From assembly GCF_004363305.1 (NCBI RefSeq), contig NZ_SNZA01000004.1, positions 397,747-461,746 on the forward strand: a stretch of DNA of 64,000 bases, given 5' to 3'. The position numbers and the translations under genes are program-made. The notes below the pieces were generated by a model that worked only from the letters and a program-made list of their open reading frames with translations, searched no databases and was not told where the DNA came from. Positions 56,115 through 64,000 of this stretch are shown here, piece by piece. This DNA is from Marinomonas communis (GTDB lineage: Bacteria; Pseudomonadota; Gammaproteobacteria; Pseudomonadales; Marinomonadaceae). The stretch's first letter is position 1, and each line of letters starts with the position of its first letter.

Positions 56115-56139
56115 AAAAGGCTGCTGACGCAGCCTTTTT
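56115..56139 (+). terminator. Terminator of gap
   Basis: AAAAGGCTGC pairs with GCAGCCTTTT around TGAC, followed by T residues. A nearly identical hairpin follows purK at 59862-59888. Confidence 0.9.
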
Positions 56140-56185
56140 CATCTCTTATACTTCCCTGACGCATTATCACTTTTTTGGAATAGAT

Positions 56186-57631
56186 ATGACCCGCAGAACA
56201 AAGATCGTTGCCACATTAGGACCATCCTCTAGCTCACCAGAGATGATTGAGAAACTTATTTTGGCTGGAGCAAACGTTTTTCGTTTGAACTTCTCACACG
56301 GCCAACCTGAAGATCACATCAATCGCGCTAATGTCGTGCGTGAAATGGCGGCAAAAAATAAGCGTCATGTTGCTATTCTTGGAGACCTTCAAGGTCCAAA
56401 AATTCGTATCGCTCGTTTTAAGGATACAAAAGTAACGCTACAAGAAGGCGCGAAGTTTATCCTAGACGTGGGCTTCGACAAGAACGCAGGCGATGAAACG
56501 CGTGTCGGTATCGACTACCCTCAACTTGCAGAAGACTCTTCTCCGGGCAACGTACTGCTTCTTGATGATGGCCGTGTTGTGCTGGAAGTCACTGAAGTGA
56601 TCGGTATGGAAGTTCACACTAAAGTCATCGTTGGTGGCGCGCTGTCCAATAACAAAGGCATCAACCGTCAAGGTGGCGGCCTGTCTGCAGCGGCGTTGAC
56701 CGACAAGGACAAAGAAGACATCAAAACGGCAGCAGCCTTAAAAGCAGATTACCTAGCGGTTTCTTTCCCGCGTAGTGCAGCAGATCTTGAAGAAGCTCGT
56801 GAGCTGGCTAAAGCAGCAGGTCTTGAAACAGGTATCGTAGCTAAAGTTGAGCGTGCTGAAGCGGTGGCTGACAACGAAACACTAGATGCCATTATCCTAG
56901 CTTCTGACGCGGTCATGGTGGCTCGTGGCGACCTAGGCGTTGAGATCGGTGACGCTGAGTTGATCGGTGTACAAAAACACATGATCAAGCGCTGTCGTCA
57001 ACTTAACCGTCCTGTGATCACTGCAACTCAGATGATGGAAACCATGATCACACAAGCAATGCCAACTCGTGCAGAAGTGTTCGACGTTGCCAACGCTGTT
57101 CTAGATGGCACTGATGCCGTTATGCTATCGGCAGAAACCGCTGCTGGTTCTTTCCCTGAAGAAGTGGTTAAAAAGATGGACAGTGTCTGTCTTGGCGCAG
57201 AGAAACATCCTTCAGTGATGCGTTCAAAGCACCGTCTTGATGTGACATTCACGTCAATCTCTGAAACGATTGCTATGTCAGCAATGTACGCAGCTAACCA
57301 CCTTGAAGGCGTAAAAGCGATCATTAGTTTAACCGCTTCAGGTACAACACCACTGTTGTTATCACGTATTTCATCTGGTTTGCCAATCTACGCATTGTCA
57401 CCAAACCAAGAAACATTGAACAAAACAGCACTATACCGTGGTGTGACACCCGTTGCGTTCTCTTCTCAAGAGCACAACATTGACACCATCATTTCAGGTC
57501 TAGTGAATAAAGTGAAATCATTAGGCTTCGTTAAAGACGGCGACCTAGTAATCGTGACCAAAGGTGACCACCTTGTTTCACACGGCACGACTAACATGAT
57601 CAAAGTGGTTGAAGTCGGCGCGGTTGCGTAA
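56186..57631 (+). CDS. pyk: Pyruvate kinase
   Basis: 481 residues. Starts [17 protein letters not shown], then metal and catalytic regions [17 protein letters not shown], and AKVERAEAV, with [12 protein letters not shown] and [10 protein letters not shown]. Complete TIM-barrel, B and C domains. It forms ATP and pyruvate from PEP. Its stop overlaps the start of mgsA by one base (TAATG), so the two are translationally coupled. Confidence 0.97.
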   Translation: MTRRTKIVATLGPSSSSPEMIEKLILAGANVFRLNFSHGQPEDHINRANVVREMAAKNKRHVAILGDLQGPKIRIARFKDTKVTLQEGAKFILDVGFDKNAGDETRVGIDYPQLAEDSSPGNVLLLDDGRVVLEVTEVIGMEVHTKVIVGGALSNNKGINRQGGGLSAAALTDKDKEDIKTAAALKADYLAVSFPRSAADLEEARELAKAAGLETGIVAKVERAEAVADNETLDAIILASDAVMVARGDLGVEIGDAELIGVQKHMIKRCRQLNRPVITATQMMETMITQAMPTRAEVFDVANAVLDGTDAVMLSAETAAGSFPEEVVKKMDSVCLGAEKHPSVMRSKHRLDVTFTSISETIAMSAMYAANHLEGVKAIISLTASGTTPLLLSRISSGLPIYALSPNQETLNKTALYRGVTPVAFSSQEHNIDTIISGLVNKVKSLGFVKDGDLVIVTKGDHLVSHGTTNMIKVVEVGAVA

Positions 57632-58086
57632 TGGATAAGAAGACGGTTACAACGGCAGCGCGCAAACGCGTTGCCCTTGTTGCACATGACAACATGAAGC
57701 CTGAGTTGACCACTTGGGCTGTGCAGCATAAAGATAAGCTGATCAAGCATGAACTCATGGCAACAGGCACTACCGGTAACCTTTTGCAAAAGCAATTAGG
57801 CGTCCCTGTAAACGCTTTAATCAGCGGCCCATTAGGTGGTGATCAACAACTTGGCGGTATGATTGCAGAAGGCAAGATCGATATCTTAATCTTCTTCTGG
57901 GATCCATTTGAGCCAATGCCCCATGATCCGGACATTAAAGCGCTCTTACGCGTAGCCGCTGTGTGGAACATTCCCATTGCTTGTAGTGTATCGTCGGCAA
58001 ACTTCTTAATCAGCTCACCACTGTTTGATGAGCCATTTGAGAAACAAATTCCAGATTACGATAGTTATTTAAAGGCGAGACTTTAA
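57631..58086 (+). CDS. mgsA: Methylglyoxal synthase
   Basis: 151 residues, matching E. coli MgsA (152). The catalytic-type aspartate D71 is in [11 protein letters not shown] and D20 in [10 protein letters not shown]. The [20 protein letters not shown] region is strongly conserved. It converts dihydroxyacetone phosphate to methylglyoxal and phosphate, relieving sugar-phosphate stress and bypassing lower glycolysis. Coupled to pyk by a TAATG overlap. Confidence 0.96.
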   Translation: MDKKTVTTAARKRVALVAHDNMKPELTTWAVQHKDKLIKHELMATGTTGNLLQKQLGVPVNALISGPLGGDQQLGGMIAEGKIDILIFFWDPFEPMPHDPDIKALLRVAAVWNIPIACSVSSANFLISSPLFDEPFEKQIPDYDSYLKARL

Positions 58087-58099
58087 GTCTCGCCTTTTT
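58071..58099 (+). terminator. Terminator of pyk-mgsA
   Basis: AAAGGCGAGAC pairs with GTCTCGCCTTT and is followed by T5. The mgsA stop codon lies in the loop, so the stem begins inside the gene. Confidence 0.9.
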
Positions 58100-58290
58100 C
58101 ATTTCAGACACGGCACTTTTCTAAAATAAAAAAGTCGCCTCTAGGCACTCCCTCAACTCGCGGTTTCGACGAAAATCGGCTATATTATCGCCCCTATTTG
58201 CAGGAGTTGAATACAGCTCCCTTGAAGACTTGAAATCAAACTCCGACATATCCCCTCATACCCGTTGGAGAACAGCGCAGGAGAACAATT

Positions 58291-58782
58291 TTGCAAGCGA
58301 AAGTAGCCCTTATTATGGGATCTAAAAGTGACTGGGCAACCATGGAAGCAGCCGCTGAAATCATGGATAAACTAGGCGTTGCGTACCATGTTGAAGTGGT
58401 ATCAGCACACCGTACACCGGTTAAGCTAGCAGAGTTTTCTGAAAGCGCAGTTGAACGTGGTTTTAAGGTGATCATTGGCGGTGCTGGCGGCGCAGCTCAC
58501 CTACCAGGTATGGTTGCGGCACACACTCGCCTTCCTGTGTTAGGTGTTCCAGTTCAAAGTAAAGCATTAAACGGCATGGATAGCTTGCTATCGATTGCTC
58601 AAATGCCAAAAGGTGTAGCGGTAGGCACGCTAGCCATTGGTACAGCGGGTGCTTTCAACGCCGGCCTATTAGCTTGTCAAATCCTTGCAAATGAAGATGC
58701 AGAGCTTGCAGAGCGTATTGAAGCGTTCCGCAACGAGCAGACAGATACGGTTCTTTCTAACCCAGATCCACGCGAGGCTTAA
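58291..58782 (+). CDS. purE: N5-carboxyaminoimidazole ribonucleotide mutase
   Basis: 163 residues starting at TTG with AGGAG eight bases upstream; no upstream ATG is available and the protein would otherwise lose its conserved beginning. The PurE signature [21 protein letters not shown] and SAHRTP, then [17 protein letters not shown], are complete. It converts N5-CAIR to CAIR in purine synthesis. Four bases before purK. Confidence 0.96.
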   Translation: MQAKVALIMGSKSDWATMEAAAEIMDKLGVAYHVEVVSAHRTPVKLAEFSESAVERGFKVIIGGAGGAAHLPGMVAAHTRLPVLGVPVQSKALNGMDSLLSIAQMPKGVAVGTLAIGTAGAFNAGLLACQILANEDAELAERIEAFRNEQTDTVLSNPDPREA

Positions 58783-58785
58783 TCC

Positions 58786-59856
58786 ATGTCATCTATTTGG
58801 GTACTCGGCGCAGGTCAACTTGGCGCCATGCTTAAACAGGCAGCCAACCCACTTGGCTTAGACGTTAAACCTGTTGATATTGAAACCGATGAAACGCTTC
58901 CACTGCAAGCAGATGACATCGTCACAGCAGAGCGTGAAGACTGGCCTGAAACGGCTGCAACGAAGCAGCTTGCAGCCCATCCGAACTTCGTCAACTTGAA
59001 AACGTTCCCACAGTTAGCCGATCGTCTGACACAAAAGCAGTGGATCGATAAACTGGGCCTAGCCACAGCACCTTGGTTCCCTGTTGAAGATGACTCAACG
59101 GCTGAGAAGGCTTATCAAACCTTAGGTGAGCGCGTATTGATGAAGCGCCGCCGTGGTGGCTACGATGGCAAAGGTCAATACTGGCTAAAGCAATCTGAAG
59201 GCACTGAAATCCCAGACGACTGGAAAGGCCTAGCGATTGCTGAGCAAGCCATCAACTTTGATGAAGAAGTATCAGTTGTGGGTGTACGTGGTAAAAACGG
59301 TGAAAAATACTTTTACCCACTTACCCTAAACCTACACATTAACGGCATTCTGTACGCATCCATTTCACCTCTGCAGCGCCTTGAGCACCTTCAAGAGCAA
59401 GCTGAAGGCATGCTTGGTAAGCTAATGGACGCGCTTGATTACGTCGGTGTGATGGCAATGGAATGTTTCCGTTGCGGCGACAAACTATTGATCAACGAAT
59501 TGGCTCCACGTGTTCACAACAGTGGTCACTGGACTCAAGCTGGTGCAAGTGTTGACCAGTTCGAAAACCATATCCGTGCCGTAGCGGGTTTACCTTTAGC
59601 TCCTGCTGAAGTAAAAAACCAGAGCATGATGGTGAACTTAATCGGTGTTGACGTTGACTACAACTGGCTTTCCATCAAGGGTCTAGAGCTTTACTGGTAC
59701 CGTAAAGAGGTACGCCCAGGCCGTAAAGTGGGCCACCTGAATGCTTGTTCAGGAGATCTCGAACAGCTGCAGTCGATTCTCAAGTCATTGAGCTCCATGC
59801 CAGAGCCTTATGACCAAGCACTGGCTTGGTTGAGCGAAAGCCTACCTACAGGTTAA
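58786..59856 (+). CDS. purK: N5-carboxyaminoimidazole ribonucleotide synthase
   Basis: 356 residues of the ATP-grasp family. Starts with IWVLGAGQLGAMLKQAA and contains the metal/ATP segment MECFRCGDKLLINELAPRVHNSGHWT. Consumes AIR, bicarbonate and ATP to make N5-CAIR, the substrate of PurE. Operon with purE. Confidence 0.96.
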   Translation: MSSIWVLGAGQLGAMLKQAANPLGLDVKPVDIETDETLPLQADDIVTAEREDWPETAATKQLAAHPNFVNLKTFPQLADRLTQKQWIDKLGLATAPWFPVEDDSTAEKAYQTLGERVLMKRRRGGYDGKGQYWLKQSEGTEIPDDWKGLAIAEQAINFDEEVSVVGVRGKNGEKYFYPLTLNLHINGILYASISPLQRLEHLQEQAEGMLGKLMDALDYVGVMAMECFRCGDKLLINELAPRVHNSGHWTQAGASVDQFENHIRAVAGLPLAPAEVKNQSMMVNLIGVDVDYNWLSIKGLELYWYRKEVRPGRKVGHLNACSGDLEQLQSILKSLSSMPEPYDQALAWLSESLPTG

Positions 59857-59861
59857 TTGCG

Positions 59862-59888
59862 AAAAAGGCTGCTATATGCAGCCTTTTT
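59862..59888 (+). terminator. Terminator of purEK
   Basis: AAAAAGGCTGC pairs with GCAGCCTTTTT around TATAT. A standard intrinsic terminator. Confidence 0.9.
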
Positions 59889-60040
59889 ATATGGCATTGC
59901 ACTTTTCTGCTTTTATTCCCCTAAAAAAGCAAGCAATGTGCTTGTTTATTCATGAGAATACCATAGGATATAACATACAGACTTGGCTCGATAACTAACT
60001 TAAAACTAAATATGCCAAGCGGTATTCTAAGGAACCTTGA

Positions 60041-60514
60041 ATGAACCACTTAGAACTCGACTCCTATGACTGGAAGCTACTTAAAGCGCTCCAGACTAAT
60101 GCTCGCCTATCCAATGTTGCCTTATCCGAACAGGTCAACCTATCGCCATCGCAGTGCTCTAGACGTTTACAACGCTTAGAACAAAGCCACTTGATTGAAG
60201 CATATAGCACTCGCTTAAACAGCACAGAACTAGGCTATCAAGTCACAGCATTCGTTTCGATCACCTTAGACAAAGGCAACAGCCTGGCTCGAAAGAACTT
60301 CCAAGAACGGGTCGCAACAATGGAAACAGTACAAGAGTGCTATTCTGTGACGGGGCATTGTGACTATTGGCTTAGAGTCATTGCACAGGACCTAACAGCC
60401 TTATCAGACTTTCTAAGTGATGAGCTTTCAAACATGGAAGGTGTACGAGATGTCAGCTCAACTCTTGCATTAAACAAAATCAAGTACTGCACGTCTGTCC
60501 CCCTACCAAACTAA
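60041..60514 (+). CDS. Lrp/AsnC-family transcriptional regulator
   Basis: 157 residues. N-terminal helix-turn-helix (about 5-65, LQTNARLSNVALSEQVNLSPSQCSRRLQRLE) and C-terminal RAM domain (about 70-150, with VQECYSVTGHCDYWLRV). Such proteins sense amino acids. Its gene converges on the MFS transporter gene, with only four bases between stop codons. Confidence 0.92.
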   Translation: MNHLELDSYDWKLLKALQTNARLSNVALSEQVNLSPSQCSRRLQRLEQSHLIEAYSTRLNSTELGYQVTAFVSITLDKGNSLARKNFQERVATMETVQECYSVTGHCDYWLRVIAQDLTALSDFLSDELSNMEGVRDVSSTLALNKIKYCTSVPLPN

Positions 60515-60532
60515 GCGCTCATGAGCGCTTAG
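60511..60532. terminator. Perfect 22-bp palindrome between convergent genes
   Basis: CTAAGCGCTCA is followed directly by its exact reverse complement. It contains the stop codons of both the Lrp-type gene (60512-60514) and the MFS gene (60519-60521). Any mRNA hairpin would have only a minimal loop and there is no T-run, so the termination role is uncertain. Confidence 0.55.
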
Positions 60533-61823
60533 ATACCTCTGGTAAACGCATTGCCATTAATACTCCAACGATCGTGATTAGAGCATAAATAAAAATCAGC
60601 ATATCCAGAGTCACCACTTCACTTAGCAAGCCAATCAAACTGAATACTAACAGCATCATCCCTATTGCCGTATTTCCTACCGCTACGAAGCTAGTACGCT
60701 TATTTCCCTCAGCCATATCAACTAGATAGGTTTTACGACCAACACGAATACCTTGGTGGAAAACTGTCAGCAAAAAATACAAGCCTGGTAATAACCAAAA
60801 GCTCGCAAGCGCTTCCGGTAGCCACTGGGCGATAGCAAAAAGAGCAATACTTGTCAGCGCCCCTAAACTCGATGCTAAGATCAGAACTTTACGGCTTGAG
60901 ACATCAGAAAAGCGCCCCCAAAAAGGCCCTGAGACGAGGCCTGCTAAGCCACTGATTACCATAAACATGGCTAACACCCAAATCGAGTCACCAATTCTCT
61001 CCTCAGCTAACAGAACGTAATAAGGTGCCGCTAAAGCGGTTCCTAAGAAACACGCTCGTGTTATAACGAAATGGCGAAACTCCTTATCAGATATTAGCAG
61101 TGATAACTGAGACAAGGAGCGCATCACACTGAAGTCCGTGTCGTCCGCCTCCCCTTTAGGCTCATCAACCCTAGAAAAGATAAGTGCAGATAACAACCAA
61201 AGTACTGCACCGGCAATCAACCCCCAAATAAAGTAAGACGATGTCTGCCAATCGTAGGCATAGCTAAGAGCCATCATGAAGCCAATCCCGATCGTTACTA
61301 GACCTGCTGCACTAGCAGACAGCCCTGTCACTTGGCCTCGCTCTGACTTAGGGATGGTTTTACCTAAGATATCTTTTGTCGCAACAGAATTAAGTCCACG
61401 AGCTAAGCTAAAGCACGCCAGCAACAATATGATACTAATGCCTGCAATATAGCCCTCAAGTGAACTGGCAACGAGAGCCATCAACAACAAAGACAAAGCC
61501 TGAATAACACTTCCTACTACCCACACCCACTTACGTATGGTTAAGCGGCGCATAGCACTGGCAATGAATAACTGAGGTAATAGCGAACCTGATTCTCGAA
61601 TTGGCACCAGCCAAGCCACTAAGAATGTTGGTGCCCCAACCGACTGCAACAGCCAAGGAAGAGTCACCTTAGGGTTAACGATTGCATCACCCGTATTAGT
61701 CAAAAACTGAGCCGTAATTAAGCGAATAAAATTCCTTGCTACAGAAGGCTTGTCTTCATCCTTTTTTTCGTCTGACTTCACCACCCAGTTATACAGACTC
61801 ACTACCCATGATTGACGACTCAT
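60519..61823 (-). CDS. Major facilitator superfamily transporter
   Basis: 434 residues with about 12 hydrophobic segments, a cytosolic N-terminal tail of about 28 residues and a charged loop in the middle (about residue 225). The substrate is not recognisable. It is convergent with an Lrp-type gene, and the two genes may be related in function. Confidence 0.85.
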   Translation of the reverse strand: MSRQSWVVSLYNWVVKSDEKKDEDKPSVARNFIRLITAQFLTNTGDAIVNPKVTLPWLLQSVGAPTFLVAWLVPIRESGSLLPQLFIASAMRRLTIRKWVWVVGSVIQALSLLLMALVASSLEGYIAGISIILLLACFSLARGLNSVATKDILGKTIPKSERGQVTGLSASAAGLVTIGIGFMMALSYAYDWQTSSYFIWGLIAGAVLWLLSALIFSRVDEPKGEADDTDFSVMRSLSQLSLLISDKEFRHFVITRACFLGTALAAPYYVLLAEERIGDSIWVLAMFMVISGLAGLVSGPFWGRFSDVSSRKVLILASSLGALTSIALFAIAQWLPEALASFWLLPGLYFLLTVFHQGIRVGRKTYLVDMAEGNKRTSFVAVGNTAIGMMLLVFSLIGLLSEVVTLDMLIFIYALITIVGVLMAMRLPEVSKRS

Positions 61824-62026
61824 TCACCGAAATCCTTATTTTCACGACTTTATAACGTACGTACTATTTTATAGAAACAGTTTAATTAATTGCGCAGCTA
61901 ATCTTAAAGTAATGAGGTTCAGGGTAAGAAAGTTTAAGTAGGACTATCCATCAAGTCTTAGCATAAATACAATTTATTGAAAGTCAGTCGAATCCGCTTA
62001 TCACTAATTCAAGAGAAGATCCCAAC

Positions 62027-63730
62027 ATGGCACATGACAACAGCAGCGACCTCAATCCTAAAGTCACGACGATGAAAGGCTTTGCTAAGCTAGCTGACTA
62101 TTCTCTAGTGGATTCACTTAACGCTGACCCAGAAAGCGATTCAGATGGCAACGAGCATCATCCGAGACAAGTCTTCTCAGGGCACTATGTACCAGTAAAA
62201 CCTACGCCTTTGCCAGGCTTCGAGTACGTTGCTCACAGCAATACACTCTTTGAAGAGCTCGGTTTAGATGATGCCTTAGCACTCACAGAAACATTTCAAG
62301 AAGTCTTTTCTGGGGACCTGTTAAACGCTCCAGCACCGATGTTGAAATCAGGTTGGGCAACAGGTTACGCATTATCTATTTACGGCACAGAGTACACTCA
62401 GCAGTGCCCTTTCAGAACGGGAAACGGGTATGGTGATGGGCGTGCCATGTCCATATTTGAAGGGGTATTTAAAGGTAAACGTTGGGAAATGCAGTTAAAA
62501 GGCGGCGGGCGTACACCTTACTGCCGTGGTGGTGATGGTCGCGCTGTTCTTCGTTCAAGCGTACGAGAATTTCTTGCGCAAGAAGCCATGCATGCCTTGG
62601 GTATTCCAACATCCCGCTCTCTTAGCCTATTTGTTTCGAAAACTGAACAGGTACATCGCCCTTGGTATCACGAAGGCTCACAGTCTACTGACCCAGAAAT
62701 TATGGTGTCTAATCCTGTAGCGATTTCAACGCGAGTAGCACCGTCGTTTATACGTGTTGGTCAGCTCGAACTATTTGCACGTAGAGCACGAACTAACGAG
62801 CATCCCAATGCGTTAAAAGAGCTTGAAATGATAGTACAACACCTGATCGATAGAGAGTATAAAGGTGAAATCGATCTAGCGTTGTCTTTTTCTAAACAAC
62901 TGATCCAGCTTGCAGAATTATTCCGCGAGCGCCTAAGCTCATTGGTCGCCAACTGGATTCGAGTAGGGTACTGCCAAGGCAACTTTAATGGTGATAACTG
63001 CCCAGCTGGCGGCTACACACTAGATTATGGCCCATTTGGCTTCTGCGAAATGTTTGATCCCACATTCCAACCTTGGACAGGTGGTGGACGCCACTTCTCT
63101 TTTTTAAACCAGCCCTTGGCTGCACAGCAAAACTTCAGCATGTTTTGCAAGTCTCTGGAACCATTGTTGCAGGACGAGCCAAAAGCCCATGAGGAATTGT
63201 TGCAAATCCGCAATGGATTTATTCATATGATGGAGCTGAAAGTTGAGAGCATGTGGGCTCTTAAACTAGGCCTTGCACAATACGACTCAGAGCTTGTACT
63301 ACAATTATTGAAATTAATGGTCAGTACACGTGCTGATTTCAATATGTTCTTCCGTGAGTTATCGCATGTGCCAAAAGACGCCTCAGCTTTATGCAGTACC
63401 TTCTATATAGAGCCAACCGAAGAGCAATTAACCCAATGGCAGCATTGGTTGAATCAATGGCGCATCGCCATAAATGCTGACGAACAGCAAGACAGCGTCA
63501 GCAAAGCGATGAAGCAAGTAAACCCTAAATACACTTGGCGCGAATGGCTTATCGTTCCTGCTTATCAACAAGCAGAACAAGGTAACTATGCCCTGATTAA
63601 AGAGTTACAAAAAGTCCTTAACAACCCTTATCAAGAACAATCACAAGAGGTAGAAGATAAGTACTATCGACTTCGCCCAGAAGAGTTTTACAGGATGGGC
63701 GGCGTTAGCCATTACAGCTGCTCTTCGTAA
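62027..63730 (+). CDS. selO: SelO pseudokinase-type AMPylase (YdiU family)
   Basis: 567 residues. SelO/YdiU signatures are clear: [59 protein letters not shown], the region [25 protein letters not shown] and the HVPKDAS stretch. SelO transfers AMP to Ser, Thr or Tyr of proteins and is tied to redox homeostasis. It ends SHYSCSS; some animal homologues have selenocysteine near this end, here a plain cysteine. RBS AGAGAAGATC-like sits before the ATG. Confidence 0.95.
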   Translation: MAHDNSSDLNPKVTTMKGFAKLADYSLVDSLNADPESDSDGNEHHPRQVFSGHYVPVKPTPLPGFEYVAHSNTLFEELGLDDALALTETFQEVFSGDLLNAPAPMLKSGWATGYALSIYGTEYTQQCPFRTGNGYGDGRAMSIFEGVFKGKRWEMQLKGGGRTPYCRGGDGRAVLRSSVREFLAQEAMHALGIPTSRSLSLFVSKTEQVHRPWYHEGSQSTDPEIMVSNPVAISTRVAPSFIRVGQLELFARRARTNEHPNALKELEMIVQHLIDREYKGEIDLALSFSKQLIQLAELFRERLSSLVANWIRVGYCQGNFNGDNCPAGGYTLDYGPFGFCEMFDPTFQPWTGGGRHFSFLNQPLAAQQNFSMFCKSLEPLLQDEPKAHEELLQIRNGFIHMMELKVESMWALKLGLAQYDSELVLQLLKLMVSTRADFNMFFRELSHVPKDASALCSTFYIEPTEEQLTQWQHWLNQWRIAINADEQQDSVSKAMKQVNPKYTWREWLIVPAYQQAEQGNYALIKELQKVLNNPYQEQSQEVEDKYYRLRPEEFYRMGGVSHYSCSS

Positions 63731-63745
63731 CTTCCTGCGAAACCT

Positions 63746-63810
63746 CAGGGGTCAGATCCCTGTACGTACATCAGTTTCCGATCACTGCAGTCAGTCTAGG
63801 GATCTGCCCC
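63746..63810. repeat. REP-like inverted repeats between selO and the rRNA operon
   Basis: CAGGGGTCAGATCCCTG (63746-63762) contains a 5-bp hairpin, and TAGGGATCTGCCCC (63797-63810) is an inverted, near-matching copy of its right part. Such AGGGGTCAGATCCCT-type motifs resemble REP elements linked to REP-associated tyrosine transposases. No transposase gene is present. Confidence 0.5.
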
Positions 63811-63862
63811 CTTAGCTAAGGTTGCTATCGGGGGATCAAGGCGAGACATTTTCGACGGACGT

Positions 63863-63895
63863 AAAAAAGCCCTGACCGCGCTAGCGATCAGGGCT
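63863..63895 (-). terminator. Terminator of the rRNA operon
   Basis: AGCCCTGA (63868-63875) pairs with TCAGGGCT (63888-63895). The A-run at 63863-63868 is the U-tract on the minus strand, directly past the 5S rRNA 3' end. Confidence 0.85.
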
Positions 63896-63906
63896 TCTTA
63901 ATTAGA

Positions 63907-64000
63907 AGCTTGACGACGACCTACTCTCACATGGGATCTCCCACACTACCATCGGCGATGGCGCTTTTCACTTCTGAGTTCGGGATGGGATCAGGTGGTT
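63907..64000 (-). rRNA. rrf: 5S ribosomal RNA (partial, cut by window end)
   Basis: The minus strand reads ACCACCTGATCCCATC, CCGAACTCAGAAGTGAAA and GCCGATGGTAGTGTGGG in the order found in gammaproteobacterial 5S rRNA, followed by AGAGTAGG and a 3' end complementary to the expected 5' end. The 5' part lies beyond the window. It is the distal gene of an rRNA operon transcribed leftward. Confidence 0.95.

Noticed and set aside
58100..58290. PurR box upstream of purE
   Set aside because: No sequence close to the ACGCAAACG-type PurR palindrome was found in this gap.
61824..62026. Small gene or RNA between the MFS gene and selO
   Set aside because: AT-rich stretch with no open frame of useful length, no clear RBS and no stable hairpin; probably just promoters.
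63690..63730. Selenocysteine near the SelO C-terminus
   Set aside because: The last residues are encoded by ordinary Cys and Ser codons and no in-frame TGA or SECIS-like hairpin lies there.
1..64000. CRISPR array, prophage or insertion sequence
   Set aside because: No regularly spaced direct repeats, integrase, phage structural genes or transposase-like proteins were seen.

Overview
The window reads as chromosomal DNA of a marine gammaproteobacterium, most like Marinomonas or a close relative in the Oceanospirillales. This is an inference from gene content and protein sequence: an algU/mucABCD-type sigma-E operon, a Pseudomonas-type mannitol/arabitol operon, HexR-controlled Entner-Doudoroff genes and glnE/argE/argA. 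No 16S rRNA is present to confirm it. The window ends inside a minus-strand 5S rRNA gene. No CRISPR array, prophage, insertion sequence or tRNA gene was seen.

Layout. 0-4 kb: a LysR regulator divergent from a secreted metallo-beta-lactamase-fold hydrolase and a TonB-dependent receptor. 4-9.3 kb: a tripartite tricarboxylate transporter operon (PrpF/GalD-family isomerase, TctC, fused TctA-TctB) with a divergent LysR. 9.2-13.7 kb: a TauE/SafE permease and a DctB-DctD two-component system. 13.8-16.8 kb: epmA, efp and divergent epmB, which make and modify elongation factor P, then a small YjfB-like protein. 17-24 kb: an iron-complex ABC importer (binding protein, two FecCD permeases, ATPase), a second LysR and a second TonB receptor, both paralogous to those at 0-4 kb. 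24-31 kb: glnE, a CYTH phosphatase, argE-argA and a CheW-like protein. 31-35 kb: the sigma-E envelope stress operon rpoE-rseA-rseB-rseC-mucD. 35.5-37.8 kb: nadB and the sdhE-ygfX pair.

38-47 kb is a catabolic block: a pseudoazurin gene, then a polyol ABC transporter, mannitol/arabitol dehydrogenase, an AraC activator and a convergent xylulokinase. It lies between sdhE-ygfX and ygfZ, which are divergent neighbours in enterobacteria. 47-50 kb: ygfZ, ung and a small-molecule kinase. 50-58 kb: hexR, putP, edd, gap, pyk and mgsA, with a perfect HexR operator between edd and gap. 58-64 kb: purE-purK, an Lrp-type regulator, an MFS transporter, selO and the distal end of an rRNA operon.

How the genes work together. 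Two outer-membrane receptors and one ABC importer look like iron-chelate uptake, with Fur-like sites in front of the ABC genes and the second receptor. The polyol block would import mannitol, glucitol or arabitol and oxidise it; the xylulokinase points to arabitol via xylulose. HexR probably coordinates edd and gap with the rest of central carbon flow. The most unusual features are the duplicated LysR/TonB-receptor module that has gained a periplasmic MBL hydrolase in one copy, the displaced sdhE/ygfZ neighbourhood, and several very regular palindromes in intergenic DNA.
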